A stretch of DNA of 64,000 bases from Ectopseudomonas mendocina (GTDB lineage Bacteria; Pseudomonadota; Gammaproteobacteria; Pseudomonadales; Pseudomonadaceae). The stretch is taken from assembly GCF_008041835.1 (NCBI RefSeq), contig NZ_VRYE01000037.1:1-64000 (forward strand), given 5' to 3'. The notes below the pieces were generated by a model. That model was not told where the DNA came from. It made no database searches and saw only the letters and a program-made list of their open reading frames with translations. This document shows, piece by piece, positions 20,134 through 29,769 of this stretch (its first letter is position 1; each line of letters opens with the position of its first letter). The position numbers and the translations under genes were made by a program.

Positions 20134-20922
20134 TTAAAAACCCAGGCTGGACAGCAGGTCATCGACATCGTCCTGACTGCAGGCGACGTCATCACGCTTA
20201 TCGGCATGAATCTGCGGACCTTCACACCGAGATGGCTCTTTTGATTTTTCCCGTTCGGCACGCAGCGCTTCGTGATCATGCTGAATACCGGCAAAACGAT
20301 CGACCTGGCTGGCCATGAGCATCAGCTTGAGCAGGTTGCTTTCGACTTCGGTCACCAGTTGCGTGACGCGCTTGATCACCTGGCCGGTGAGGTCCTGGTA
20401 GTCCTGCGCCAGCAGAATGTCGTTGAGGTGCGCAGAGAGCTTGGCACCGTCGCGCTCGCTACGGGCGAGGAACAGCTCGATGCGTTTGGCCAGCTCACGA
20501 AAACCGTCGGCACTGATTTCACGACGCATGAAACGGCCCCACTCGACGCTGAGGCTTTGCGCTTCATCGCTCAGGTCGTTGACCAGCGGGGCGCTCTGCT
20601 CGACCAGATCCATGGTGCGGTTGGCAGCCTTTTCGGTCATGGTTACGACGTAGTTCAGGCGTTCGGTAGCGTCGGCGATCTGCGACAGTTCCTGGGCATG
20701 CGGCATGCGCGGATCGAGCTGAAAGTTGACGATAGCGTTATGCAACTCACGGGTCAGCTTGCCAACTTCGTGATATAGCCCGCGGTCGCGGACCTTGTTG
20801 AGCTCGTTGATCAGTTGCACCGCGGCGCCGAAGTTACCTCGTTCGAGGCTATCGACCAGATCGCGGGCATTGTTTTTCAGAGTCGACTCAAGGTCACCCA
20901 GCGTGGAGTCATCGTGTTCCAT
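20134..20922 (-). CDS. cheZ: CheZ, CheY-P phosphatase
   Basis: 262 residues, mainly helical, with the catalytic segment ILLAQDYQDLTGQVIKR (the acid/Gln pair that dephosphorylates CheY-P) and the C-terminal CheY-binding peptide QDDVDDLLSSLGF at the very end. It follows cheY by 19 bases and precedes cheA, the standard Pseudomonas order. Confidence 0.95.
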   Translation of the reverse strand: MEHDDSTLGDLESTLKNNARDLVDSLERGNFGAAVQLINELNKVRDRGLYHEVGKLTRELHNAIVNFQLDPRMPHAQELSQIADATERLNYVVTMTEKAANRTMDLVEQSAPLVNDLSDEAQSLSVEWGRFMRREISADGFRELAKRIELFLARSERDGAKLSAHLNDILLAQDYQDLTGQVIKRVTQLVTEVESNLLKLMLMASQVDRFAGIQHDHEALRAEREKSKEPSRCEGPQIHADKRDDVACSQDDVDDLLSSLGF

Positions 20923-20941
20923 AGCACCCTCGCGGCTGGCA

Positions 20942-21316
20942 TCAGCCGTTGACCCGCTCGAAGATCTTCTCGATCTTTTCCTTCAGCACCTGGGCGGTGA
21001 AGGGTTTGACCACGTAGCCATTAACGCCGGCCTGGGCCGCCTCGATGATCTGATCGCGCTTGGCTTCGGCAGTTACCATCAGCACGGGCAGGTGCTTGAG
21101 ACGCTCATCGGCGCGCACGGCACGCAGCAGGTCGATGCCAGTCATGCCGGGCATGTTCCAGTCGGTCACCAGAAAGTCGAAGCTGCCGCTTTGCAGCATC
21201 GGCAGCGCCGAGGTGCCGTCATCGGCTTCCGCGGTGTTGGTGAAACCCAAGTCCCGCAAGAGGTTCTTGATGATCCGTCGCATCGTCGAAAAATCGTCAA
21301 CGATGAGGATTTTCAT
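20942..21316 (-). CDS. cheY: CheY, flagellar switch response regulator
   Basis: 124-residue single-domain receiver with acidic pair D7/D8, phosphoacceptor D52 ([10 protein letters not shown]) and the conserved Lys in VVKPF. CheY-P binds FliM to change rotation. I take the ATG before KILIVDDF, as in the family, although the best ribosome site (GGAGG at about 21336) lies 16 bases upstream and would better suit a TTG start five codons earlier (LDKN-MKIL). Confidence 0.95.
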   Translation of the reverse strand: MKILIVDDFSTMRRIIKNLLRDLGFTNTAEADDGTSALPMLQSGSFDFLVTDWNMPGMTGIDLLRAVRADERLKHLPVLMVTAEAKRDQIIEAAQAGVNGYVVKPFTAQVLKEKIEKIFERVNG

Positions 21317-21352
21317 GTTCTTGTCCAAGTCGACCTCCGTACAGTCCCAAAC

Positions 21353-21379
21353 GTATTGCGCGTGCAACTACGTTCTTTA
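21353..21379 (-). promoter_or_regulatory. Weak candidate FliA promoter for cheYZ
   Basis: On the minus strand TAAA (21376-21379) stands 15 bases before CGCAATAC (21353-21360); the FliA consensus is TAAA-N15-GCCGATAA, so spacing is right but the -10 match is poor. cheYZ is FliA-dependent in P. aeruginosa, which is the main reason to note it. Confidence 0.3.
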
Positions 21380-21414
21380 ATCGTGAAAACCGCTAATGCC
21401 TGAGAGCGTTGCTT

Positions 21415-22161
21415 TCAGCCTGTACGCCATTCACTCAGTCGCGAGCGCAAACGCGCCGCACACTGACTATGTAGCTGACTGACGCGCGACTCGCTAACCC
21501 CCAGCACTTCACCGATTTCCTTCAAGTTCAGTTCTTCATCGTAATACAGCGCCAGCACCAGACGTTCACGCTCAGGCAGACCGGCGATGGCATCGGCCAA
21601 GGCCGCCTGGAAGCGTTCGTCTTCGAGGTCCCGCGAAGGTTCGAGGTGGGTATGCCCGGCGTCTTCGTGCAAACCGCCGTGTTCGCCGTCCTGCAGCAGG
21701 TCGTCGAAACTGAACAGGCGGCTGCCCAAAGTGTCACCAAGGATGCCGTAGTAATCCTCCAGACTCAATTGGAGTTCGGCCGCAACTTCGTGATCTTTAG
21801 CGTCGCGCCCGGTTCTCGCTTCAACGGTGCGAATCGCATCGCTGACCATGCGACTGTTGCGATGCACCGAACGCGGCGCCCAATCGCCCTTGCGCACCTC
21901 GTCAAGCATGGAGCCGCGAATACGGATACCGGCGAAGGTCTCGAAACTGGCACCCTTGCTGGAGTCGTATTTGCGTGAGGCTTCGAGCAGGCCGATCATG
22001 CCGGCCTGGATGAGATCATCGACCTGCACGCTGGCCGGCAGGCGCGCCAGCAGGTGGTAGGCGATACGCTTGACCAGCGGTGCATAACGCTCGATCAGCT
22101 GGTGCTGGGAGTCCTGCGCCTGAGCCTTGTTGTACATGCGAAGTCCAGAAGCTGCTGTCAT
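21415..22161 (-). CDS. fliA: FliA, flagellar sigma factor sigma-28
   Basis: 248 residues with sigma region 2 (YAPLVKRIAYHLLARLP, DDLIQAGMIGLLEASRKYD), the FliA-specific GIRIRGSMLDEVRKGDW segment and a region 4 helix-turn-helix (EIGEVLGVSESRVSQLHSQ). It directs late flagellar genes such as fliC and chemotaxis genes and is normally held by FlgM, which is not in this window. Its ATG overlaps the fleN stop. Confidence 0.96.
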   Translation of the reverse strand: MTAASGLRMYNKAQAQDSQHQLIERYAPLVKRIAYHLLARLPASVQVDDLIQAGMIGLLEASRKYDSSKGASFETFAGIRIRGSMLDEVRKGDWAPRSVHRNSRMVSDAIRTVEARTGRDAKDHEVAAELQLSLEDYYGILGDTLGSRLFSFDDLLQDGEHGGLHEDAGHTHLEPSRDLEDERFQAALADAIAGLPERERLVLALYYDEELNLKEIGEVLGVSESRVSQLHSQCAARLRSRLSEWRTG

Positions 22162-22988
22162 ACGCCCGAGTCTGCAGTCGGTTGCTGCACCAGACGCTCG
22201 ACGAAAAACTCCAGATGGCCACGGGGATTGGCCGGCAACGGCCAGGTGTCAACCTTCTGAGCGATCGCCTTGAACGCCAGGGCGCACTTGGAGCGAGGGA
22301 AGGCTTCATAGACGGCGCGCTGTTTCTGCACGGCTTTACGCACACACTCATCGTAGGGCACGGCACCGACGTACTGCAGGGCGACATCGAGGAAGCGATC
22401 CGTCACCTTGGTCAGCTTAGCAAAGAGATTGCGCCCTTCCTGCGGGCTGTGCGCCATGTTGGCCAGAACACGGAAGCGGCTGATGCCGTGATCACGATTG
22501 AGCAGCTTGATCAACGCATAGGCATCGGTGATCGAAGTGGGCTCGTCGCAGACCACCACGAGAATTTCCTGCGCGGCACGGACGAAGCTGACCACGGCAT
22601 CACCGATGCCGGCTGCGGTGTCGATCACCAGCACGTCGAGGTTCTCGCTGATGTCGCTGAAGGCCTGGATCAGCCCGGCATGCTGCATCGGCGTGAGGCT
22701 GACCATGCTCTGCGTGCCGGAGGCAGCCGGCACGATACGGATACCGCCCGGTCCCTGCAGGAGGACGTCGCGCAGGTCACACTCACCGGCAATCACATCG
22801 GCCAGGGTGCGTTTGGGGGTCAGGCCCAGCAATACATCGACATTGGCCAGGCCCAGGTCGGCGTCCATCAACATCACCCGACGACCAAGATCAGCCAGGG
22901 CCATGGACAGATTGACCGATACGTTGGTCTTGCCGACACCGCCCTTGCCGCCGGTCACTGCGATCACCTGTACGGGATGCATACCCAT
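22158..22988 (-). CDS. fleN: FleN (FlhG), flagellar number regulator
   Basis: 276-residue MinD/ParA-type ATPase with deviant Walker A GGKGGVGKTNVS near 14-25 and the switch segment MLMDADLGLANVDVLLG. In Pseudomonas FleN binds FleQ and limits its activity so that the cell keeps a single polar flagellum. It lies between flhF and fliA. Confidence 0.95.
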   Translation of the reverse strand: MGMHPVQVIAVTGGKGGVGKTNVSVNLSMALADLGRRVMLMDADLGLANVDVLLGLTPKRTLADVIAGECDLRDVLLQGPGGIRIVPAASGTQSMVSLTPMQHAGLIQAFSDISENLDVLVIDTAAGIGDAVVSFVRAAQEILVVVCDEPTSITDAYALIKLLNRDHGISRFRVLANMAHSPQEGRNLFAKLTKVTDRFLDVALQYVGAVPYDECVRKAVQKQRAVYEAFPRSKCALAFKAIAQKVDTWPLPANPRGHLEFFVERLVQQPTADSGV

Positions 22989-23078
22989 GTTCTCTTTACA
23001 CCTTGTCTAACTTCGACGTGGCCCTCGGGCCGTTCACTCCCACGCGCCTGCGCGAGAGGGTGCAACACTGTCGCTATT

Positions 23079-24389
23079 TCAGCCGGCGAGCTGCGCCGGG
23101 TTGTGGTAGAGACCGGCGAACATCTGCGCCATGGCCTCTTCACTCGGCTCCTCGGCAGCCTGCAGCCCCACGGCACGGCTGACCAGCTGATGGCTACGCG
23201 GCACGTGCAGATCGTCCGGAATCCGCGGCCCGTCCGTCACATAGGCTACCGGCAGTTGCTGGCCTATAGCCAGACCTAAAACCTCACCCAGGCTTGCGGC
23301 CTCGTCCAGTTTCGTCAGTATGCAGCCTGCAAGACCGCAGCGCTTGTAACTATGGTAGGCCGCTTTGAGCACTTGACTCTGACTGGTTGCAGCCAGAACC
23401 AGATAATTCTTCGCCCTGATGCGCGGCGCGGCCAGGCTTTCCAGCTGCAGGCGCAGCGCCGGATCACTGCCGGGCAGGCCGGCAGTATCGACCAGCACCA
23501 CACGCTTCTTGCTCAGGGGCGCCATTGCCTGCAGCAAAGACTGACCGGGGTCGATCTGGGTCACCGACACGCCCAGAATGCGCCCCAGGGTCTTGAGCTG
23601 CTCATGTGCGCCGATGCGAAAGCTGTCCATGCTCACCAGAGCGACCTGTTGCGCGCCGTACTTAAGCACGTAGCGTGCGGCTAGTTTGGCCAGTGTCGTG
23701 GTCTTGCCCATGCCGGCCGGGCCGACCAGTGCAATGACCCCGCCCTCCTCCAGCGGCTCCACCTTGGGTGTCTTGATCGCGTGTGCCAGGTGCGCCAGCA
23801 GCATGCGCCAGGCCTGGCGCGGCTCGGCCACACCGGCTACCTTGCTCAGCAGCGCCTGCGATAGCTCGGCAGACAGCCCCATACGCTGCAGGCGACGCCA
23901 CAGATTGGCTTGTTGCGGGCGGCGGTTCTGCAGTTGCCCCCAGGCGATCGACCCCAGTTGCACCTCAATCAGCTCACGCAGGCCATTGAGCTCGAAGCGC
24001 ATAGCATCCAGCGCACGTGGATCGACCGCCGGCGTAGCAGGCGCTGCGGCCTCGACCGGGCGCTGCGGCTTGACCGGAGTCGCCGGCAGCTCGGGTGCCA
24101 GTAGCGATTCATTGGCGAACAATTGACGATCCTTGCCAGCATCCTGCTCGGCACGCGTGCTCAGCTCCGCCTGGGCGCTGGCGATGCGCGCCTGGGTCTT
24201 GCGCAGCTCGGCTTCCAGCGCCGGGTTCGGACGCACGGGTGCCGGCACCTGATAATCCAGCGCAGCAGTCAGCTCGACACCACCGGCGACACGGCGATTG
24301 CCGATGATCGCGGCATCAGCGCCCAGTTCGTCACGCACCAGTTTCATGGCGGTCCGCATATCGACAGCGAAGAAGCGTTTGACCTGCAT
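23079..24389 (-). CDS. flhF: FlhF, SRP-type GTPase placing the flagellum at the pole
   Basis: 436 residues: the N-terminal FlhF motif MQVKRFFAVDMRTAM, a variable basic/Ala-Pro middle (about 70-170), and the NG GTPase domain with G1 LVGPAGMGKTTTLAKL, DTAGLPGSD (G3) and TKLDEA (G4). It marks the pole for flagellar assembly. Twelve bases separate it from flhA; a 90-base gap without a clear promoter separates it from fleN. Confidence 0.95.
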   Translation of the reverse strand: MQVKRFFAVDMRTAMKLVRDELGADAAIIGNRRVAGGVELTAALDYQVPAPVRPNPALEAELRKTQARIASAQAELSTRAEQDAGKDRQLFANESLLAPELPATPVKPQRPVEAAAPATPAVDPRALDAMRFELNGLRELIEVQLGSIAWGQLQNRRPQQANLWRRLQRMGLSAELSQALLSKVAGVAEPRQAWRMLLAHLAHAIKTPKVEPLEEGGVIALVGPAGMGKTTTLAKLAARYVLKYGAQQVALVSMDSFRIGAHEQLKTLGRILGVSVTQIDPGQSLLQAMAPLSKKRVVLVDTAGLPGSDPALRLQLESLAAPRIRAKNYLVLAATSQSQVLKAAYHSYKRCGLAGCILTKLDEAASLGEVLGLAIGQQLPVAYVTDGPRIPDDLHVPRSHQLVSRAVGLQAAEEPSEEAMAQMFAGLYHNPAQLAG

Positions 24390-24400
24390 GACCCTTTACC

Positions 24401-26530
24401 TCAGTTCTGGCCAACCGTAGCGACTATGGTGACCTGCTTGTTGTCCGGAATTTCCTGGTAGGCCAGCACGTGCATGCTGGGTACCGCCAGCCGCGCGAAG
24501 CGCGACAACATCGCCCGGATCGGTCCGGCCACCAGTAAAATCACCGGCTTGCCGAGCATTTCCTGGCGCTGCGCCGCTTCCACCAGGGAACGCTGCAGCT
24601 TCTCGGCCATGCCCGGTTCGAGGAGGATGCCATCCTCGCTGCCCTGACCGGCCTTCTGCAGGCTGTTTAGCAAGATCTGTTCCAACCTTGGCTCCAGGGT
24701 GATCACAGGCAACTCCGGCTCTAGTCCCACGATGCCTTGCACGATGGCGCGGCCCAGCGACACGCGCACCGCGGCGACCATCGCGGCGGGATCTTGACTC
24801 TTCGGCGCGACGCTGGCGATGGCCTCGGCGATGGTGCGCATGTCGCGCACCGGCACCTGCTCCTGCAGCAGCGCCTGCAACACCTTGAGCAGCGTCGACA
24901 GCGATACCAGGCCCGGCACCAACTCTTCGGCCAGCTTCGGCGAACTCTTGGCCAGCAACTGCATCAGCTGCTGCACTTCCTCGTGCCCCAGCAGCTCGTG
25001 GGCATGCTTGTGCAGGATCTGATTGAGGTGAGTGGCGACCACGGTACTGGCATCGACCACGGTATAGCCCAGCGACTGCGCCTGATCGCGCTGAGTGGGG
25101 TCGATCCACACGGCCTCCAGACCGAACGCCGGATCCTTGGCGGCAATACCATTGAGCGGACCGAACACCTGACCGGGGTTGATCGCCAACTCGCGATCCG
25201 GATATACCTCGGCCTCGGCCACGCTGACACCCATCAGCGTCAGGCGATAAGCGTTGGGCGCCAGGTCGAGGTTGTCGCGGATATGCACCGAGGGCATGAG
25301 AAAACCCATTTCCTGCGACAGCTTCTTGCGCACCCCCTTGATCCGCGCAAGCAGCTGCCCCCCCTGGTTGCGGTCTACCAGAGGAATCAGGCGGTAGCCT
25401 ACCTCCAGGCCGACCATGTCCACCGGAGTGACATCGTCCCAGCCCAGTTCCTTGACCTCCTGAGCCTTCTGCGCCGGCAGCAGCTCCTGCTGGCGCTGCA
25501 CCTCCTTGACCTCTTCTTCCTTGACCTTGCGATTCTTGTGCGCGATCCAGTAGGCGCCACCGGCCGCCACCAGACCAAGGCTGATGAAGGAAAAGTGCGG
25601 CATACCCGGCACCAGCCCCATGGCGATGAGGATCGCCGCCGCCACCGCCAGCGCCCGCGGTGACGCGAACATCTGCCGATTGACCTGCGCGCCCATGTCT
25701 TCGGAGCTGGAAACACGGGTCACCATCACCGCCGCGGCAGTGGACAGCAGCAGCGAAGGAATCTGCGCAACCAGGCCATCACCGATGGTCAGCAGGGTGT
25801 AGACCTTACCGGCGTCGGCGAAGGCCAGGCTGTGCTGCAACACGCCGATGGCGATACCACCAATGAGGTTGATGAACAGGATCAGCAGGCCAGCGATGGC
25901 ATCGCCACGGACGAACTTGCTGGCACCGTCCATCGAACCGTAGAAGTCTGCCTCTTGCGCCACCTCGCTGCGGCGTTTCTTGGCCTCGTTCTGATCGATC
26001 AGGCCGGCATTGAGGTCGGCATCGATGGCCATCTGCTTGCCAGGCATGGCATCGAGGGTGAAGCGCGCGCTCACTTCGGAAATCCGTCCGGCACCCTTGG
26101 TGACCACCACGAAGTTGATGATCATGAGGATGGCGAACACCACGATACCGACCACGTAGTTGCCGCCGATCACCACCTCACCGAATGCCTGGATCACCTG
26201 ACCAGCCGCGCCATGCCCTTCGTGACCATTGAGCAGCACCACACGGGTCGAAGCCACGTTAAGCGCCAGACGCAGCAGCGTGGCGGCCAGCAGGATGGTG
26301 GGGAATACAGCGAAATCCAGCGGCCGCAGCGCGTAGATACTGACCAGCAACACAACGATGGACAGCGCGATACTGAAGGTGAACAGGGTATCGAGCAGAA
26401 ACGGCGGCACCGGCAACATAACCATGCCGAGCATGACCAGCAGCAGCAGGGGGATACCCAGGTTGCCGTGGCGCAAACCTGCAAGGTTGCTGCGTACGTC
26501 ACCGATTAGCTGTGCGCGATCTACTGCCAC
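24401..26530 (-). CDS. flhA: FlhA, flagellar type III export gate
   Basis: About 709 residues: eight N-terminal membrane helices (LGIPLLLLVMLGMVMLPVPP onward), the conserved FHIPEP-type loop region (GAGRISEVSARFTLDAMPGK), and a large cytoplasmic export domain that forms the nonameric ring receiving substrates. I choose the GTG at 26528-26530 (MAVDRAQLIGDVRSN), which best matches the family N-terminus; an ATG at 26548 would add six residues. A sigma-54 site lies 58-73 bases upstream. Confidence 0.95.
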   Translation of the reverse strand: MAVDRAQLIGDVRSNLAGLRHGNLGIPLLLLVMLGMVMLPVPPFLLDTLFTFSIALSIVVLLVSIYALRPLDFAVFPTILLAATLLRLALNVASTRVVLLNGHEGHGAAGQVIQAFGEVVIGGNYVVGIVVFAILMIINFVVVTKGAGRISEVSARFTLDAMPGKQMAIDADLNAGLIDQNEAKKRRSEVAQEADFYGSMDGASKFVRGDAIAGLLILFINLIGGIAIGVLQHSLAFADAGKVYTLLTIGDGLVAQIPSLLLSTAAAVMVTRVSSSEDMGAQVNRQMFASPRALAVAAAILIAMGLVPGMPHFSFISLGLVAAGGAYWIAHKNRKVKEEEVKEVQRQQELLPAQKAQEVKELGWDDVTPVDMVGLEVGYRLIPLVDRNQGGQLLARIKGVRKKLSQEMGFLMPSVHIRDNLDLAPNAYRLTLMGVSVAEAEVYPDRELAINPGQVFGPLNGIAAKDPAFGLEAVWIDPTQRDQAQSLGYTVVDASTVVATHLNQILHKHAHELLGHEEVQQLMQLLAKSSPKLAEELVPGLVSLSTLLKVLQALLQEQVPVRDMRTIAEAIASVAPKSQDPAAMVAAVRVSLGRAIVQGIVGLEPELPVITLEPRLEQILLNSLQKAGQGSEDGILLEPGMAEKLQRSLVEAAQRQEMLGKPVILLVAGPIRAMLSRFARLAVPSMHVLAYQEIPDNKQVTIVATVGQN

Positions 26531-26587
26531 GTCCCTACCCCAAACCATTCAATCTTTTGACGCGAAAGTGCGTCCTGAAGGGGTAAT

Positions 26588-26603
26588 GGCAAGAAGCGTT
26601 CCA
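26588..26603 (-). promoter_or_regulatory. Sigma-54 promoter for flhA
   Basis: Minus-strand TGGAACGCTTCTTGCC matches TGGCACG-N4-TTGCW with two mismatches and exact spacing. Transcription would start near 26577 and read flhA-flhF-fleN-fliA. flhA is RpoN/FleQ-dependent in P. aeruginosa. Confidence 0.75.
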
Positions 26604-26633
26604 TAAATGACAGGGCAGCGCCCAAGACGCACG

Positions 26634-27770
26634 TTACGAATCACGACGCAGATCCGGCGGGATGGGCAAATCCGGTAACGGGCCGGGGCGCTTGCCCTTG
26701 CCGGCCTGGTACTGACGCAGCTGATAGACGTAGGCCAGCACCTGCGCCACCGCCAGATAGAGACCGGCGGGGATTTCCTGATCGAGCTCGGTAGAGTAGT
26801 AAACGGCCCGCGCCAGCCCCGGTGATTCCAACACCATCACCTTGTGCTCCTGGGCGATCTCACGAATCTTCAGCGCCAGGAAGTCGCCGCCCTTGGCCAG
26901 CAACAGCGGCGCCCCTCCCTTCTCCGGGTCGTACTTGAGCGCCACGGCAAAGTGTGTCGGGTTGGTAATCACCACATCGGCCTGCGGTACGGCCTGCATC
27001 ATGCGGCGTTCAGCCATTTCACGCTGCAACTGACGAATGCGTCCCTTGACCTCGGGTTTGCCCTCGGTGTCCTTGTACTCGTCGCGCACCTCCTGCTTGG
27101 TCATCTTCAGCTTCTGCTTGTGACTCCACAGCTGGAATGGCGCATCCACGGCGGCGATCAGGATCAGGCCACAGGACAGCCAAAAAGCGCTCCAGCCGAC
27201 CACCTTCAGACTGTGCAGGATGGCAGGCTCGATGGGCTCATTGGCGATGGCCAGCAGATCGTCCTGATCCACCGAAAGTACCACCAGCGCCACGGCGAGG
27301 ATGACCAGGAACTTGGCCAACGCTTTGAGCAACTCGACCAGCGCCTGAACCGAAAACATGCGTTTGAGCCCCGCCAGCGGATTCATCCGGCTGGCCTTGG
27401 GCTGCAGTGCTTCCGTGGAAAATAGCCAGCCGCCCAAAGCGATAGGGCCGACGATGGAGGCGATCAGCAAGGCGATCAAGAATGGCTGCATCGCCAGCAG
27501 GGCTTCCTTGCCGGAAGCCAGCAGGTAAAGCGCCATGCTGCGCTCGCTCATCAACACCTCACGCGGCAGGCTGAAATTGCCGCGCATGATGTCCATCAGC
27601 ACATTGCCCATGTAGGCGCCGAAGATGATCAGGGCCACGGTGCCGGTGAGGGTGACCGCCAGGGTGTTGAGCTCCTTGGAGCGAGCGATCTGACCTTTCT
27701 TGCGCGACTCTTCAAGTCGCTTGCCTGTGGGTTCCTCGCTTTTGTCGGCACCGCTCTCGCTTTCGGCCAT
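26634..27770 (-). CDS. flhB: FlhB, export gate and substrate-specificity switch
   Basis: 378 residues: a cytoplasmic N-terminus (GADKSEEPTGKRLEESRKKG), four membrane helices, and a cytoplasmic domain with the self-cleavage motif NPTH at about residues 270-273 (ITNPTHFAVALKYDP). Cleavage and FliK contact switch export from rod/hook to filament proteins. It follows fliR by two bases. Compare the stand-alone FlhB-C-like gene at 11922. Confidence 0.96.
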   Translation of the reverse strand: MAESESGADKSEEPTGKRLEESRKKGQIARSKELNTLAVTLTGTVALIIFGAYMGNVLMDIMRGNFSLPREVLMSERSMALYLLASGKEALLAMQPFLIALLIASIVGPIALGGWLFSTEALQPKASRMNPLAGLKRMFSVQALVELLKALAKFLVILAVALVVLSVDQDDLLAIANEPIEPAILHSLKVVGWSAFWLSCGLILIAAVDAPFQLWSHKQKLKMTKQEVRDEYKDTEGKPEVKGRIRQLQREMAERRMMQAVPQADVVITNPTHFAVALKYDPEKGGAPLLLAKGGDFLALKIREIAQEHKVMVLESPGLARAVYYSTELDQEIPAGLYLAVAQVLAYVYQLRQYQAGKGKRPGPLPDLPIPPDLRRDS

Positions 27771-27772
27771 GG

Positions 27773-28549
27773 CTACCTCACCAGAGCGAATTCACCCAGC
27801 TGCTGCAAAGCTTCGCTGGCCAGCGCCTGGAACAGGCTGCCGAAATCGGAAAGGCTTATCCAGTAGATCACCAGGCCCAGAGCCAGCGTCAACGGGAAAC
27901 CGATGGAAAAGATATTGAGCTGTGGCGCTGCACGCGTCATCACGCCAAATGCCAGGTTGATCACCAGCAACGCCGTCACTGCCGGCAAGGTCAACAGCAG
28001 GCCCGCGCCGATCACCCAACTCAGCTTGCCCGCCAGCGTCCAGTAATGGTTGACCATGAAGCCCTGGCCGTAAGGCAAGGTGACGAAACTCTCCGCCAGA
28101 ATCTCCAACGCCACCAGATGACCGTTGATCGCCAGAAACAGCAGGGTCACCAGCATCAGCATGAACTGGCCAAGCACCGGCACCGACACGCCATTGGCCG
28201 GGTCCGCCATAGAGGCGAAGCCCAGGCCCATCTGCATGGCGATAATCTGCCCGGCCACGGCAAACAGGTGGAAGAACAACTGCAGGATGAAACCGAACAT
28301 GGCGCCGATCAGCACCTGTTCAAGTATCAGCAACAGGCTGCGCAAGTTCAGCGCATCGACCTGCGGCATCGGCGGCAATACCGGCACCAGCACGATGGTG
28401 ATGGCCAGCGCCAGATACAGACGCACACGGGTCGGTACCAGTTGGGTGCCGATGATCGGCATGACCATCAACATCGCGGCGATGCGAAACAACGGCAGCA
28501 GAAACTGGCCCACCCAGCTGCTGATCTGCTCGTTGCTCAACTCCAGCAT
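27773..28549 (-). CDS. fliR: FliR, flagellar export channel component
   Basis: 258-residue hydrophobic protein of the FliPQR core channel, beginning MLELSNEQISSWVGQFLLP, with an internal loop MQMGLGFASMADPANG typical of the family. Its ribosome site GAGG stands seven bases before the ATG. Unlike in relatives, where fliQ and fliR nearly touch, a 143-base inverted-repeat element separates it from fliQ. Confidence 0.95.
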   Translation of the reverse strand: MLELSNEQISSWVGQFLLPLFRIAAMLMVMPIIGTQLVPTRVRLYLALAITIVLVPVLPPMPQVDALNLRSLLLILEQVLIGAMFGFILQLFFHLFAVAGQIIAMQMGLGFASMADPANGVSVPVLGQFMLMLVTLLFLAINGHLVALEILAESFVTLPYGQGFMVNHYWTLAGKLSWVIGAGLLLTLPAVTALLVINLAFGVMTRAAPQLNIFSIGFPLTLALGLVIYWISLSDFGSLFQALASEALQQLGEFALVR

Positions 28550-28560
28550 CGCCGCGCCTC

Positions 28561-28703
28561 AGAGCTCATGAAGAAAACGTCGCGAGCGAAGGCAGGTCGC
28601 GTTTCGCCTGCGCGCAGCAAGCGGAGTGTATTGAAATACATGAGCATTGCGAGCACAGCCGAAGCGCGAGATGCCGAGCGCAGTAGATTTATTCATGAGC
28701 TCT
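28561..28703. mobile_element. 143-bp MITE-like element between fliQ and fliR
   Basis: AGAGCTCATGAA at 28561-28572 is perfectly inverted at 28692-28703. CTCAG occurs at both borders (28558-28562 and 28702-28706), possibly a target duplication overlapping the ends. The interior is palindromic in character and contains AAGCGGAGTGTA..TACATGAGCATT at 28619-28647, a core shared with the element at 32340. It codes for nothing recognisable. Its right end overlaps the fliQ stop codon. Confidence 0.75.
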
Positions 28704-28972
28704 CAGCCGATCAGGTAGGGAATGTTCTGGATCAGCGTCTGGGTGTACTCCATCAGCTGACTGACCAGCCAGGGGCCGGCCCAGATCAGGGTAACCAGCA
28801 TCACGATCAGGCGCGGCAGGAAGCTCAAGGTCTGTTCGTTGATTTGCGTGGCCGCCTGGAACATGGCCACGATCAACCCCACCACCAGACTCGGCACCAC
28901 GGCCAGACCGACGATCAGCACGATCAGCCAGAGCGCTTCACGAAACAGATCAACCGCAACCTCGGGAGTCAT
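28703..28972 (-). CDS. fliQ: FliQ, flagellar export channel component
   Basis: 89 residues with two membrane helices (about 16-38 and 51-73), starting MTPEVAVDLFREALW. FliQ subunits line the FliPR channel in the membrane. I use the second of two adjacent ATGs, with GAGG six bases before; fliP ends 11 bases upstream. The stop codon overlaps the end of the inserted palindromic element, so the original C-terminus may have been trimmed or kept by chance; it ends IPYLIG, which looks complete. Confidence 0.93.
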   Translation of the reverse strand: MTPEVAVDLFREALWLIVLIVGLAVVPSLVVGLIVAMFQAATQINEQTLSFLPRLIVMLVTLIWAGPWLVSQLMEYTQTLIQNIPYLIG

Positions 28973-28983
28973 CATGAGCCTCG

Positions 28984-29769
28984 CTATAAGGTGCCGAAAC
29001 TGGCGGCCAGTGTGCCCATGATCAGCGCCCAACCATCGACCAGGACGAACAGCATGATCTTGAACGGCAAAGAGATGATCAGTGGCGAGAGCATCATCAT
29101 GCCCATCGCCATGAGGATACTGGCGACCACCATGTCGATGATCAAAAACGGGATGAAGATCATGAAGCCGATCTGGAACGCGGTCTTCAGCTCGGAGGTG
29201 ACGAAGGCCGGCACCAGAATGGTCAGCGGCACGTCCTCCACGCTGGCCAGGTCGGTGCGTTTGGACAGCCGCACGAACAGGGCCAGGTCGCTCTCACGGG
29301 TCTGCGCCAGCATGAAGTCGCGAATCGGCACCTCTGCCCGGCTCAGCGCTTCTTGAGCGATGATTTCCTCGTTCAGGTAGGGCTGCAGGGCATCGGTGTT
29401 AATCCGGTCGAAGATCGGCGCCATGATGAACATCGTCAGAAACAGCGCCAAGCCAACGAGAATCTGGTTCGAGGGGGTCTGCTGCAGGCCCAGGGCCTGA
29501 CGCAGAATGGAAAAGACGATGATGATGCGGGTGAAGCTGGTCATCAGCATGACGAACGCCGGGATGAAACTCAGCGCCGTCATGATCAGCAAAATCTGCA
29601 GGCTGACCGAATATTCCTGCTGCCCCTCGGCATCCGTCGACAGGGTAATGGCCGGGATCGACAATGGGTTGCTGCCCTGCTGAATCAGCGAACTGGCACC
29701 CGGCGGATCTTCGGCGAACGCCAGTGAAGCAACCAGGCTCAGCAGCACTACCAGCAACAAACGCAACAT
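28984..29769 (-). CDS. fliP: FliP, flagellar export channel component
   Basis: 261 residues with a cleavable signal ([19 protein letters not shown]), as usual for FliP, four helices, and the family segments [19 protein letters not shown] and [20 protein letters not shown]. It forms the FliP5-FliR core. The start overlaps the fliO stop by one base. Confidence 0.96.
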   Translation of the reverse strand: MLRLLLVVLLSLVASLAFAEDPPGASSLIQQGSNPLSIPAITLSTDAEGQQEYSVSLQILLIMTALSFIPAFVMLMTSFTRIIIVFSILRQALGLQQTPSNQILVGLALFLTMFIMAPIFDRINTDALQPYLNEEIIAQEALSRAEVPIRDFMLAQTRESDLALFVRLSKRTDLASVEDVPLTILVPAFVTSELKTAFQIGFMIFIPFLIIDMVVASILMAMGMMMLSPLIISLPFKIMLFVLVDGWALIMGTLAASFGTL

